Assembly: GCF_000600295.1 (NCBI RefSeq)
Contig: NZ_JEMG01000001.1
Span: 2,220,477 to 2,284,476 of the forward strand
DNA length: 64,000 nucleotides
Direction: 5' to 3'
From: Hylemonella gracilis str. Niagara R
GTDB lineage: Bacteria; Pseudomonadota; Gammaproteobacteria; Burkholderiales; Burkholderiaceae_C
Part shown: positions 1 through 8,127 of the stretch, one piece after another
Position numbering within the stretch: position 1 is the first letter of the stretch
How the letters are laid out: every line of letters starts with the position of its first letter
The notes under the pieces: model-generated
Database searches by the model: none
Seen by the model: only the letters and a program-made list of their open reading frames with translations
What the model was told of the DNA's origin: nothing
Program-made: the position numbers and the translations under genes

Positions 1-53
1 AAGTCCGGCACCGCCAGGGATAGGTGCTTGCGCAAGCTGCTGGGCTTGTACAT
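1..53 (-). CDS. R: P2 GpR-like tail completion protein, N-terminal fragment
   Basis: The minus strand opens an ATG at 53-51 that overlaps the stop of the spanin gene by one base (TGATG) and then runs off the left edge. Only 17 residues are visible (MYKPSSLRKHLSLAVPD). The pattern of a K-P-x-SLR start followed by a hydrophobic-V-P/T-D stretch is what I remember for P2 tail completion protein R, and R follows the lysis genes in the P2 late operon. The identification rests on these few residues plus gene order, so it is tentative. Confidence 0.55.
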   Translation of the reverse strand, partial: MYKPSSLRKHLSLAVPD

Positions 54-523
54 CAGCGACCTTCGTCATCCGGCACCGGTGCGCCGGGCATGCGCGGCCA
101 GGCCGCGATCAGGGTTCGGACATCAGCGGCGTGGCCTGCAGCTGCTGCCGCCACGTCTCGATATTCCCGGACGCACGCGTCGAATAGCTCTGTGACGGTA
201 GAGGCGTACTTTCGGACGGCGGCATCGGGAGCTGCAGCGATTCGGCGTTCGGCACCACGCAATTGCTCGCGCAACCGGTCAGCGTCAACGCGAGAGCGAT
301 CAGCAGCAGCGCGCTCCGTCGCCAGGCGTTTTTGGGCGTCATCGAGGGCACGGTCTTTTCCTTTCTGGAATTCGCGGGACAGGTCGGCGGCAAGTTGCGA
401 GGCCTCGCCCTGGGCGCGGGCGTAGCCGGCCGCGTCGGCGCGGCTCACTTCGCGCAGATGCAGTGCCAGCACCAGGGCGGCGCAGGCAAGGGCGGAAAGA
501 GCGAACAAGGCGGCGCGCTGCAT
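53..523 (-). CDS. Rz/LysB-like inner-membrane spanin (i-spanin)
   Basis: This 156-residue protein begins with one N-terminal membrane anchor (about residues 3-22, AALFALSALACAALVLAL) followed by a long charged helical region rich in Ala, Arg, Asp and Glu, as in Rz-type spanins. The family spans the periplasm and links the inner membrane to an outer-membrane lipoprotein partner, disrupting the outer membrane at the end of lysis. It lies 8 nt after the endolysin gene and contains a second gene in another frame, the Rz/Rz1 arrangement. An in-frame start 75 nt upstream would overlap the endolysin end; the start at 523 is preferred because it puts the signal-anchor at the N-terminus. Confidence 0.75.
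   Translation of the reverse strand: MQRAALFALSALACAALVLALHLREVSRADAAGYARAQGEASQLAADLSREFQKGKDRALDDAQKRLATERAAADRSRVDADRLREQLRGAERRIAAAPDAAVRKYASTVTELFDACVREYRDVAAAAAGHAADVRTLIAAWPRMPGAPVPDDEGR
109..342 (-). CDS. Rz1/LysC-like outer-membrane spanin lipoprotein, nested in the Rz gene
   Basis: This 77-residue frame lies wholly inside the i-spanin gene in a different reading frame. It starts MTPKNAWRRSALLLIALALT and has a lipoprotein signal peptide ending in LTGC, so Cys would be lipidated at about residue 22. The mature part is short and proline-rich (QLPMPPSESTPLP), typical of Rz1 o-spanins. The family pairs with the i-spanin through the periplasm. Complete nesting as in lambda Rz/Rz1 and P2 lysB/lysC makes this convincing despite its size. 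An upstream in-frame ATG at 393 would add 17 residues before the signal peptide and is less likely. Confidence 0.75.
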   Translation of the reverse strand: MTPKNAWRRSALLLIALALTLTGCASNCVVPNAESLQLPMPPSESTPLPSQSYSTRASGNIETWRQQLQATPLMSEP

Positions 524-531
524 CGTTGAAC

Positions 532-957
532 TCACACCAGCTCGAAATGCGGCATGTCGTGGAGCGTCGAGTCGGCGTTGTTCCCGTCGCCATCCCAATC
601 TCCGCCCCAGCGCAGCGTCACGCCTTCATCGGCGGCGGCGGCCATCATCAGCCCGGCCAGAACCGCAAAACGCTGTTGATCGTTCCAGACATTCACGCCG
701 TTGACGACGGCCGGATGGGGTAGCACGTCGATCGCCTCAGAGGGCAGGCGCTGATGCTTGCTCAGCGTTTTGATGCCATCGATCTGACTGCGGCCGGCGC
801 GGTACTCCTCCTGTTGCTTTTCCAGCGTGCGCAGGCCTTCCGTGATGGCAAAGTCCATCACGCCATACGCCAGCGCGCGACGCGCGACGCGCTGCAGCCG
901 TTCATCGCACGTCGCCAGTTTGCGCGCCGAGGCCTCGCCAAAGGAAAACCGGCTCAT
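532..957 (-). CDS. Phage endolysin, peptidase M15 (VanY/L-Ala-D-Glu peptidase type)
   Basis: This 141-residue zinc peptidase should cleave the peptide stems of peptidoglycan at lysis. The M15 zinc site is visible as SKHQ...SEAIDVLP (His and Asp ligands, about residues 67-79) and HDMPHFEL at the C-terminus (third ligand His and nearby Glu). There is no signal peptide, so it needs the upstream holin. It starts at the holin stop with a one-base overlap (TGATG), and the spanins follow. P2 itself has a muramidase-type K lysozyme at this place, so this is a functional replacement within a conserved lysis cassette. The length matches T5-type M15C endolysins. Confidence 0.88.
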   Translation of the reverse strand: MSRFSFGEASARKLATCDERLQRVARRALAYGVMDFAITEGLRTLEKQQEEYRAGRSQIDGIKTLSKHQRLPSEAIDVLPHPAVVNGVNVWNDQQRFAVLAGLMMAAAADEGVTLRWGGDWDGDGNNADSTLHDMPHFELV

Positions 958-1391
958 CAGCGCTCACCCTTCCCGCGCAGGTCCTGGACGATCTCGCCCA
1001 GATCCTTGCCCTCGGTCTTGCGCAGCCACCCGAACACGGCCGCGAACAGCCAGGTGCCGGGCAGGGCGCACAGCAGGAACACGGTCCCATACACCAGCAG
1101 CGTGACGGCGTGGGTGGAGATGGAGGCCGCGGCGGCCAGGTCATTCATCGCGCCGAAGATCCCGGGCCACTGGCGCGCAAGGAAGATCAGCGTCGGCACG
1201 CCCAGGACAAAGCTGCTGATCGCGCCGGCGGTCAGGCGGTCCACCGCGTCCTTCCACTCCGCGCCCTTCTTCAACGGCACAAAGCGGATGCCCAGCCAGA
1301 ACGCCAGCACCGCGCCGATGAAGGGCAGGGAGAAAAGAAAGAGCTTGTAGCCGGCAAAAGCGCCGCCGGCCGTGCTGGCGGGTTCGGTCAT
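957..1391 (-). CDS. Putative phage holin, multi-pass membrane protein
   Basis: This 144-residue protein has about three hydrophobic stretches: FLFSLPFIGAVLAFWLGI, ISSFVLGVPTLIFLA and VTLLVYGTVFLLCALPGTW. A charged C-terminal tail follows (KTEGKDLGEIVQDLRGKGER). Position between tail gene X and the endolysin, together with this topology, supports a holin that releases the endolysin through the inner membrane. It is larger than P2 holin Y (about 93 residues), so it is a different family. An ATG 15 nt upstream is in frame, but GAGG lies within that extension, 9 nt before the chosen ATG, and would be its ribosome binding site. Confidence 0.65.
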   Translation of the reverse strand: MTEPASTAGGAFAGYKLFLFSLPFIGAVLAFWLGIRFVPLKKGAEWKDAVDRLTAGAISSFVLGVPTLIFLARQWPGIFGAMNDLAAAASISTHAVTLLVYGTVFLLCALPGTWLFAAVFGWLRKTEGKDLGEIVQDLRGKGER

Positions 1392-1442
1392 GGTGTGGTG
1401 CCTCATGGTTGGTCTCCGTTCGGAGTGGTCGGGGTTCGGGGG

Positions 1443-1676
1443 TCAGTCCCACAGGTGGACCGTGCTGTCGGTCTGGGTCAAGGCGGCGGTGGCGTCGGGC
1501 AGCGTGACCAGGGTTCCCTCGGGCAGGATGCCGCTGGGGCCGCACAGCGCAGCCAGGCCACGGTTCAGGGCGTAGGTTTGCTCCACCACGCCGCCCGCGG
1601 TCGTGCCCAGGTGGCGAAAGCACAGGGCGTCCACGCTGTCGTTTCGTTCGCTGCGCACTTGCCGGGCGTTGCTCAT
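1443..1676 (-). CDS. X: P2 GpX-like tail protein (LysM-like fold)
   Basis: This 77-residue protein matches the P2 X family by length and by the pattern VDALCFRHLG ... VVEQTYALNRGLA ... LPEGTLVTLPD, a small LysM-like module. P2 GpX is needed for tail assembly. It sits 7 nt after head completion gene L and before the lysis genes, the P2 order L-X-Y-K. The conserved LP-x-GT-x-V-x-LPD ending is intact. Confidence 0.88.
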   Translation of the reverse strand: MSNARQVRSERNDSVDALCFRHLGTTAGGVVEQTYALNRGLAALCGPSGILPEGTLVTLPDATAALTQTDSTVHLWD

Positions 1677-1683
1677 GGCAGCC

Positions 1684-2157
1684 TCAGATCAGCTCGACCA
1701 CGGTGTTGGTGCGGCCCAGGATGGCCGCCACCGCCCAGCGCAGGTTTCGCCGGTGATCGTCCGCCGTTGCCTCCAGGCGCTCGGCCTTGCTGTCGCCCTT
1801 GCCGGTCGTATCGATCGCGCGGTATTGCTCCGCCAGCGCGGCCTGCACATGGCTGAGGATGGCGGCGCGGTAATACACGACATTGGCGCTGGTTTCGCCC
1901 GCCACGGTCGCCGCCGGCACCGCGGCCAGCGAGCCGTGGCCGGCCGCCACCTGGCGAGCCCTCCAGGGCTCCAGTTCGCGGTTCACGTCCAAGATCGCGC
2001 GCAGGACGGCCTGGCGCAGCCGCGGCGCCGTGATGGCGCCCGGCAGCGCTGCGTCCTCGCGCAACTGCTTGGGGTCCACGTCCGGGAAAAACCCGTCATT
2101 GACGATGACGGGCTCGGCGATCGCGGGCGGCGGGGTTTCGGTGGCGATAAAGCTCAT
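1684..2157 (-). CDS. L: P2 GpL-like head completion/stabilization protein
   Basis: This 157-residue protein is placed between the terminase endonuclease and X genes, where P2 L lies. Recognisable features are the NDGFFPDVDPKQLRED segment near the start and a helical C-terminal half containing YYRAAILSHVQAALAEQYR and DHRRNLRWAVAAILGR. The family closes filled heads before tail joining. A 121-nt GC-rich spacer separates it from M upstream, in which I see no gene. Confidence 0.85.
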   Translation of the reverse strand: MSFIATETPPPAIAEPVIVNDGFFPDVDPKQLREDAALPGAITAPRLRQAVLRAILDVNRELEPWRARQVAAGHGSLAAVPAATVAGETSANVVYYRAAILSHVQAALAEQYRAIDTTGKGDSKAERLEATADDHRRNLRWAVAAILGRTNTVVELI

Positions 2158-2278
2158 GGTTTTATGTGCTGTTCACATGCTTTTGTGTGTCCGCGGGTCG
2201 GCGGTGGGTGGGTGCTGAAAGCCTCGCCGGGGCTTGGCCCGCAGCACCCACGCCGCCGGGTGCGGGGTACGCTCGGGC

Positions 2279-3082
2279 TCAGGCGGGTGGAGGCTCCTTC
2301 TTGGCCAGGTTGCGCTCCACGCGCTCAATGTCTTTTTTCACGCCGGCCTGTTGGTCCAGCTCCAGGGCGCGGCGCAGCAGCGGCAGGGCGGATTGCAGGG
2401 CCTGCAGCGGCAAGGCCTCGTAGTCCACCTCTTGCGCGCCCTGTTCACGGCCCAGCAGTGCGTAGGCCAGGGCCTTGTGCAGCTTGCTGCGCGCCTGGTC
2501 GGGTGCGTCGAAGGGTTGCGTGGTTTCCAGCACCTGCGGCAGGATCTCCAGAGCCTCGGCCGCGGTCATCTTCCCGGCCAGGAAGGCCCAGGCGTATTCG
2601 TCGATCAGCGCCGTGGCCAGGTCGCGTTCGTAGGTCGGCGGCAGCGGCATGGCGTGGGCCAGCGCATGCCGCGCCAGTTGCCATGCGCGGGCGTAGTGCC
2701 CCGCGTCGATGTGCCAGATCAGCGCCGTGGTGAACACGAAATCCTCGCCGGGCTTGTCGCTGGCCAGAACGCCGTCCACCCAGGCGTCATACACAGGCAG
2801 GATGGCTGCCTTGAACTCGGCTTTGCGTTCCACGCTCTTGATTTCCTTGAGCGCGGCGCGGTGTTCGGCGAGTTGCGCCAGCATCAGCTGGTAGGCGTTG
2901 CCCTGCGCCGAGAAGGGCGATGACACGGCCAGGGCAGTGGCGGCGACTTGCGGGCGCGTCTGGGCCGGGCCGTGGCGCATCTCGCCAGTCACCGAGGCCT
3001 GCACCGCCGCGTGGGCCAGGCGGGCCTGGGCGCGCTGCAGCGAGGCCTGCGCGGGGGTCAGTTTCTTGCGAGTGGTCGCCAT
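2279..3082 (-). CDS. M: P2 GpM-like terminase small subunit (endonuclease)
   Basis: This 267-residue protein starts with the usual basic helical segment of P2 M (TRKKLTPAQASLQRAQARL) and is mainly helical after that. In P2, M is the endonuclease subunit that cuts cos and works with ATPase P. The ATG at 3082 overlaps the stop of the capsid gene by one base (TGATG); an in-frame GTG one codon earlier is possible but weaker. The C-terminus ends in a charged stretch (DIERVERNLAKKEPPPA). Confidence 0.86.
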   Translation of the reverse strand: MATTRKKLTPAQASLQRAQARLAHAAVQASVTGEMRHGPAQTRPQVAATALAVSSPFSAQGNAYQLMLAQLAEHRAALKEIKSVERKAEFKAAILPVYDAWVDGVLASDKPGEDFVFTTALIWHIDAGHYARAWQLARHALAHAMPLPPTYERDLATALIDEYAWAFLAGKMTAAEALEILPQVLETTQPFDAPDQARSKLHKALAYALLGREQGAQEVDYEALPLQALQSALPLLRRALELDQQAGVKKDIERVERNLAKKEPPPA

Positions 3083-4131
3083 CACTGACCGCCTTCCGGC
3101 TCTTCGGCCGGCACGGGGCCCAGGACGATGTTTTCGATGAGCGCGCAGCGGTCGTAGTCCTCGACCACGTAGTCCTCGTTCACGCTTTCGTAGTTGGCGA
3201 TGCGGTTCTTTTCCGGCTCATCCTTGATGTAGCGGCGACGCGTGCCGATCTGCCAATAGACCGACAGGTTGGACAGCGAGGTGATGAGCACGGCATCCGG
3301 CGGCATGAAGGGCGCCGTGATGGCCTGCAGGCCGCCCAGGCGGCGCTGGCTGCGCAGGACCTGGGCCGCCAGTTGCTCGGTCGGTGCATTCGCGCCGGAG
3401 GCCAGCGGAAACAGCTTGTCGCTCATCAGAGAACGACCAACGATGGCCACGATCTGTGGGTCTTCCTGGAACCACTCGGCGATCAGCGTTGCGTGCGCGT
3501 CGAACACCAACTGATCCAGGCTGTCGTAGTCCGCGTTTCCGCCTTCGTCCACGTAGATGGCGTTTTCGCTTTCCGCGCCACCGTCCATGACATGCGTCGG
3601 GGCATCCGTGCGGATTTTCTGCAGCCATCCGATATTCACGTCCTGCAGCAGCGGATTGGCCTGCCGGTTGGTGGTGGCCGCCGCCGTGCGGCCATTGAAG
3701 CCGATCATGATGCGGTCCAGCGCCTGGCGCTTGAGCACGGCGTCACGTACGCGGATCTGGAAGTCGGGGAACCTCGCCCAGGCGTCCAGCGTCGCGTACT
3801 TGATCCCGGTATCGAAGTCCGTCTGACGGCAGAAATAACCTTGGCCTTGTGCCGCGCCCATGCTGCGCGGCTGGCGCACGCCGTCCGTGTCCGTGTTGGT
3901 GCGGCCCGCGACCGGGCTGCTGACATCGGGGTGGATTTTTTCGCCGGACTGCTGGTCCACGCCGATCATGTTGATGAGCTTGAGGAATTCGCTGCTTTCC
4001 TGCAGCTTGGCTTCCAGCGTTTGTTGCGTGCTGGGCGCGGCCGTGAATTGCTGGGTGGCGCTGGCCACGCCGTTCAGCTGGGCGAGGCGCTCCAGATAGG
4101 CGGTGAATTTCTGACGGGTATCGTTGCGCAT
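3082..4131 (-). CDS. N: P2 GpN-like major capsid protein precursor
   Basis: This 349-residue protein is the major head protein of P2-type phages, which is cleaved by the O protease during maturation. Family hallmarks include the start MRNDTRQKFTAYLERLAQLN, the GRTNTDTDGVRQPR region near residue 75 and the internal segment IMIGFNGRTAAATTNRQANP. The length is close to P2 N (357). It lies between scaffold O and terminase M, as in P2, and its stop overlaps the start of M. Confidence 0.93.
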   Translation of the reverse strand: MRNDTRQKFTAYLERLAQLNGVASATQQFTAAPSTQQTLEAKLQESSEFLKLINMIGVDQQSGEKIHPDVSSPVAGRTNTDTDGVRQPRSMGAAQGQGYFCRQTDFDTGIKYATLDAWARFPDFQIRVRDAVLKRQALDRIMIGFNGRTAAATTNRQANPLLQDVNIGWLQKIRTDAPTHVMDGGAESENAIYVDEGGNADYDSLDQLVFDAHATLIAEWFQEDPQIVAIVGRSLMSDKLFPLASGANAPTEQLAAQVLRSQRRLGGLQAITAPFMPPDAVLITSLSNLSVYWQIGTRRRYIKDEPEKNRIANYESVNEDYVVEDYDRCALIENIVLGPVPAEEPEGGQ

Positions 4132-4175
4132 GATGGCTTTCTCGAAGGGTGCTCGAAGGGTGATGGGTGCTCGGT

Positions 4176-5048
4176 TCAGCAGTCCGTGAGCTGCGCGGCG
4201 GTCGCGCCGGTGGCGGGCGGGCGCTGGGCGTAGTGCGCGGCGTCGGTGGCGTCGATGGTTTTGAACTTCTCCTCCAGGGCTGCGTGCTGCAGCTGCAGCG
4301 TCGAGTAGTTCCTGGACAGCTCGGTCACGCCGTCGGCCATGGTCTTGAGATGGCCCATGAGCGCAGCGAATTGCTGCGCGTCGCCGCTCGGGGCCGCGGG
4401 CGCGGCGGGGGTGTTCGCAGGCGCGGCCGGCGTAGCGGCCGTTTTCGTCGCGGAGAAAAACTCCGTCATGGCCTTGAAGGCGGCCTGCATGCCGGCCAGC
4501 GCCCCCGTGCCGCCGATTTCCTGCGTCGCCGGGGTCGCGTCGCTGAAGTCCATCGCGGTCTCCATCGCGGCGGAAAAGACATTGGCCGGGCTCTGCTTGA
4601 GCGGCGCGTAGGGGCTATGTTGCGGGTTCTGCGCCGCGAACGCCAGGCGCTCGGTGCCCAGGCTGGCGGGCGTGTCCGTCACGCCCAGGCCGACCATGTA
4701 GGCCTCGCCGCTCTGAGTGAAGTTGGGGTCGAGCTCGATGCTGGTGAACACCTTCTGCTTGGCCTTGTTCACCATCTCGATGAGCGAGGGCAGGGGTTCG
4801 ATCTGCGCGAACAGCGCCATGCGCTTCTTGCCGTCGATTTCCGTCTCCTCGGCCTTGAGCGCGAGCACGTCGCCCTGCGCCCTGAACTCGCTGGTCGGCA
4901 GCAGGCTGCGCAAGTGCTCGATCCAGACGCGGGCAGAGAAGGTCTGGGGGTTGTAGCGCGCGGCCATCTGCTGGATGTGTGCGCGCTCGATGGTGCGGCC
5001 GTCGGTGGTCTGGCCTTCGACAGCGACGCGGAAGAATTTGGCGGCCAT
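4176..5048 (-). CDS. O: P2 GpO-like capsid scaffold and maturation protease
   Basis: This 290-residue protein begins MAAKFFRVAVEGQTTDGR, the start typical of the O family, which acts as internal scaffold and serine protease for head assembly. The N-terminal half carries the protease (conserved WIEHLRS, candidate catalytic His, and later FTSIELDP with a candidate Ser). The C-terminal half is an Ala/Pro-rich linker (about residues 205-235) followed by a helical scaffolding tail. A start 39 nt upstream is in frame but adds residues unlike the family. The gene is transcribed away from P, as in P2. Confidence 0.9.
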   Translation of the reverse strand: MAAKFFRVAVEGQTTDGRTIERAHIQQMAARYNPQTFSARVWIEHLRSLLPTSEFRAQGDVLALKAEETEIDGKKRMALFAQIEPLPSLIEMVNKAKQKVFTSIELDPNFTQSGEAYMVGLGVTDTPASLGTERLAFAAQNPQHSPYAPLKQSPANVFSAAMETAMDFSDATPATQEIGGTGALAGMQAAFKAMTEFFSATKTAATPAAPANTPAAPAAPSGDAQQFAALMGHLKTMADGVTELSRNYSTLQLQHAALEEKFKTIDATDAAHYAQRPPATGATAAQLTDC

Positions 5049-5123
5049 GTGGCGGTTTCCTTGATCGGGTTTGAAGATGCGGACCAATGCTGCTGCGCGA
5101 GGCTTGCTCGCTCAAGCGGTTTG

Positions 5124-5148
5124 TTTTGTCGGGGCCTCCCCGACAAAA
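5124..5148. promoter_or_regulatory. Perfect inverted repeat in the divergent P/O late promoter region (candidate Ogr/Delta activator site)
   Basis: Between the divergent starts of O (5048) and P (5192) lies an 11-bp perfect inverted repeat, TTTTGTCGGGG-CCT-CCCCGACAAAA. In P2-like phages, zinc-finger activators of the Ogr/Delta family bind a dyad with TGT/ACA-type ends upstream of late promoters, including the divergent P/O promoters. The ends here (TTTTGT ... ACAAAA) and the location fit that role. The dyad could instead form an RNA hairpin. No clear -35/-10 pair could be assigned with confidence. Confidence 0.45.
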
Positions 5149-5191
5149 GCCGGGCCGTGCATTCGGTCGCGCGCCTGCTTAGCCTCGGTCC

Positions 5192-7060
5192 GTGCAACAC
5201 GTCTCGTCCCTGCTGGACGGCCTGCAGGAGCGGGCCGAAGCCCATCACGCGCTGGAGGCCGAGGGCTCAGCCTGGCCGCCCGCGCTGCGCCTGCGCGCCC
5301 GCTCGCTCTACTGGCAGTGTTGGCGCGTCGCCGAGATCGCCGAAGAGCTGGCGCGCCAGGGCTCGCCCGTGCCCGAGCGCACGGTGCGCAACTGGTGCAA
5401 GGCCGAGGGGTGGGATGCGGCCAGCCCGCTGGAACGGGTCAAGGGTTCGATCGAGGCGCGCCTGATCCAGCTCGTAGCCAAGGAAATCAAGAGCGGCGGC
5501 GACTTCAAGGAAATCGATCTGCTCGGGCGCGAGATGGAGCGCCTGGCGCGCGTCGGCAAATACACCGCCGCCGGCGCGGACGCTCGGGAAAGCGACCTCA
5601 ATCCCAACATCAAGGCGCGCAACGCCAAGCCAAAGAAGAAACCCAAGCTCAATGTGTTCACACCGGAGCACGTGGCCGCGCTGCGCGAGGATTTCGAGAA
5701 AAGCCTGTTTGACTATCAGCGCACGTGGTACGACGAGCGCGACCAGCGCACGCGCTTCATTCTCAAGAGCCGGCAGATCGGCGCCACCTGGTATTTCGCG
5801 CGCGAGGCGCTACTCGATTCGCTGGAGACGGGCCGAAACCAAATCTTCCTCAGTGCCAGCCGTGCCCAGGCCAATGTATTCAAGCAATACATCACGGCGT
5901 GGGTGCGCCGCGTTTGCGATATCGACCTCAAGGGCGACCCGCTGGTCATCGTCACGCCGAATGGTGACGAGGCCGAGATTCACTTTCTCAGCACCAGCGC
6001 ACGCACCGCACAGAGCTATCACGGGAATCTGTACTTCGACGAAGTGTTCTGGACGCCGAAGTTTGCGGAGCTAAACAAAGTCGCCAGCGGCATGGCGATG
6101 CAGAAGCAGTACCGCAAGACGTATTTCTCGACGCCCAGCGCCAAGAGTCACGAGGCTTACGCCTTCTGGTCCGGCGAACGTCTCAAGCGCCGCAGCGCGG
6201 ATGCGAGCACGGACGGGCCGTCGATCGACATTTCCCACGCGCGCCTGGCCGGCTCGGGCTTCACGGGCGAGGATCGCGTCTGGCGCAACATCGTGACGAT
6301 CATGGACGCCCTGGCCGGCGGCTGTGACCTGTTCGACATCGAGGAGCTGCGTTTTGAGTACAGCGAGGAGGAGTTCGACAACCTCCTGATGTGCCTTTTC
6401 ATCGACGACAGCAAGTCGGTGTTCCCGCTCGCCCAGTTGCAGGCCTGCATGGTGGACAGCTGGGTCGAGTGGCACAAGTTCTACAAGCCACTGGCGGCAC
6501 GCCCTTATGGCGACCTGCCGGTCTGGATCGGCTATGACCCCGGGCACACGGGCGACGCGGCCGGCCTGGTTGTCGTGGCCGCGCCGCAGGAGCCTGGCGG
6601 CAAGCTGCGCGTGCTGGAGCGGCACCGCTACCGCGAGCTGGATTTTGAGGCGCAGGCCGAGGCCATCAAGGTGATGACGCTGCGCTACAACGTGGAGCAC
6701 ATCGCCATTGATTCCACGGGTTTGGGGCAGGGCGTATATCAGCTGGTCAAGCAGTTTTTCCCGACAGTCAAGGAAATCCAGTACAGCATCGAGGTCAAGA
6801 ATCTTCTGGTCCTGCGCGCACAGAAAGCCATGCGCGCCGGCCGCCTGGAGTTCGATGCCGGCTGGGTGGACCTGGCGCATTCCTTCCTCGCCATCCATCG
6901 CGTGCTGACGGACGGTCAACGCAATGTTACATACAAGAGTGGCCGCAACGCGGTCACGGGCCATGCGGACCTGGCATGGGCCTTGATGAATGCCCTTGAC
7001 AAAGAGCCCCTGGAGGGTGCGCCCGACGAAGAAAAGCGCGGGCTGGTGGAGATTTACTGA
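5192..7060 (+). CDS. P: P2 GpP-like terminase large subunit (ATPase)
   Basis: This 622-residue DNA-packaging ATPase starts at a GTG. The N-terminal domain includes a helix-turn-helix-like stretch (about residues 48-75, VAEIAEELARQ ... RTVRNWCKAEGW). A variant Walker A is at residues 192-200 (KSRQIGATW) and Walker B at 279-284 (NLYFDE). The C-terminal half begins a nuclease-like fold with GYDPGHTGDAAG near Asp449. In P2, P drives translocation while M cuts cos. The stop overlaps the portal start (TGATG), so the two are probably translationally coupled. It is transcribed away from O. Confidence 0.94.
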   Translation: MQHVSSLLDGLQERAEAHHALEAEGSAWPPALRLRARSLYWQCWRVAEIAEELARQGSPVPERTVRNWCKAEGWDAASPLERVKGSIEARLIQLVAKEIKSGGDFKEIDLLGREMERLARVGKYTAAGADARESDLNPNIKARNAKPKKKPKLNVFTPEHVAALREDFEKSLFDYQRTWYDERDQRTRFILKSRQIGATWYFAREALLDSLETGRNQIFLSASRAQANVFKQYITAWVRRVCDIDLKGDPLVIVTPNGDEAEIHFLSTSARTAQSYHGNLYFDEVFWTPKFAELNKVASGMAMQKQYRKTYFSTPSAKSHEAYAFWSGERLKRRSADASTDGPSIDISHARLAGSGFTGEDRVWRNIVTIMDALAGGCDLFDIEELRFEYSEEEFDNLLMCLFIDDSKSVFPLAQLQACMVDSWVEWHKFYKPLAARPYGDLPVWIGYDPGHTGDAAGLVVVAAPQEPGGKLRVLERHRYRELDFEAQAEAIKVMTLRYNVEHIAIDSTGLGQGVYQLVKQFFPTVKEIQYSIEVKNLLVLRAQKAMRAGRLEFDAGWVDLAHSFLAIHRVLTDGQRNVTYKSGRNAVTGHADLAWALMNALDKEPLEGAPDEEKRGLVEIY

Positions 7061-8127
7061 TGAGCGAAGCGATGAACGAAACACAAACTGCAAACCCGAC
7101 CGTGCACAAGCCTGCCGGCCCCATGGCCTTCACCTTCGGCGACCCCGAGCCGGTGATGGAAGGGCGCGACATCCTCGACTACGTGGAGTGCATGAGCAAT
7201 GGCCGTTACTACGAGCCGCCCATACCCCCATCGGCGCTGGCCAAGTCGTTCCGATCCAACCCGCACCACAGCAGCGCGATCTATCTCAAGCGCAACCTGT
7301 TGGTGAGTTGCTTTGAGAAAAACAGCCTGTTGTCCGTGGCCGACTTCTCGGCCTGGGCGCTCGAATTTCTGATTTTCGGCAATGCGTACCTGGAGGAAAG
7401 AAGGTCGCTGACAGGCCGCACCGTGCGCCTGGCGCATGCGCCGGCCAAGTACATGCGCCGGGGCATCGAAGCCGGGAAGTTCTGGTTTGTCAGGGGGTGG
7501 GGCGAGGAACACGAATTCCAGGCCGATCGTGTCCATCAGTTCATGGAGTACGACCCGAACCAAGAGATCTATGGCCTGCCCGAATATCTGAGCAACATGC
7601 AGGCCGCCTGGTTGAACGAGAGCGCGACCCTGTTCCGCCGCAAGTATTACAACAACGGCTCGCACGCGGGGTTCATCCTGTACGTCAGCGACGCGGCGCA
7701 GGACAGCCGCGATGTGGACTCGATCCGCGAAGCGCTCAAGAACAGCAAGGGACCGGGCAACTTCAAGAACCTTTTTTACTACTCGCCCAATGGCAAAAAG
7801 GACGGTATCCAGCTCATCCCCGTGAGCGAGGTCGCCGCGAAGGACGATTTCCTGAACATCAAGAAGGTGAGCCGCGACGACGTGCTGGCCGCGCACCGCG
7901 TGCCGCCGCAGTTGCTGGGCGTCATCCCCGAGAACACGGGCGGGTTCGGTGGCGTGATCCCGGCCGCGAGCGTGTTTGTGCGAAACGAGCTGATGCCACT
8001 GATGGAACGCATGGCGGCCCTCAATGACCAGGTGGGCGCGGAAGTGATCCGCTTCCGTCCCTACACCCTCGGCGAGCTGGCCGCCCAGGTTGCGAAGCAG
8101 TCGGGAGGCCTGCTCGCGGCAGCCTAG
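7060..8127 (+). CDS. Q: P2 GpQ-like portal protein
   Basis: This 355-residue protein forms the portal vertex through which DNA enters the head. Family features include the start region FTFGDPEPVMEGRDILDYVE, FLIFGNAYLEERR in the core, and VHQFMEYDPNQEIYGLPEYL in the middle. The segment VSRDDVLAAHRVPPQLLGVI, a portal hallmark, follows near the C-terminus. Length is close to P2 Q (344). It starts inside the terminase stop codon. Its 3' end overlaps that of a small convergent gene by 4 nt, and the P2 accessory position begins just downstream. Confidence 0.94.
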   Translation: MSEAMNETQTANPTVHKPAGPMAFTFGDPEPVMEGRDILDYVECMSNGRYYEPPIPPSALAKSFRSNPHHSSAIYLKRNLLVSCFEKNSLLSVADFSAWALEFLIFGNAYLEERRSLTGRTVRLAHAPAKYMRRGIEAGKFWFVRGWGEEHEFQADRVHQFMEYDPNQEIYGLPEYLSNMQAAWLNESATLFRRKYYNNGSHAGFILYVSDAAQDSRDVDSIREALKNSKGPGNFKNLFYYSPNGKKDGIQLIPVSEVAAKDDFLNIKKVSRDDVLAAHRVPPQLLGVIPENTGGFGGVIPAASVFVRNELMPLMERMAALNDQVGAEVIRFRPYTLGELAAQVAKQSGGLLAAA

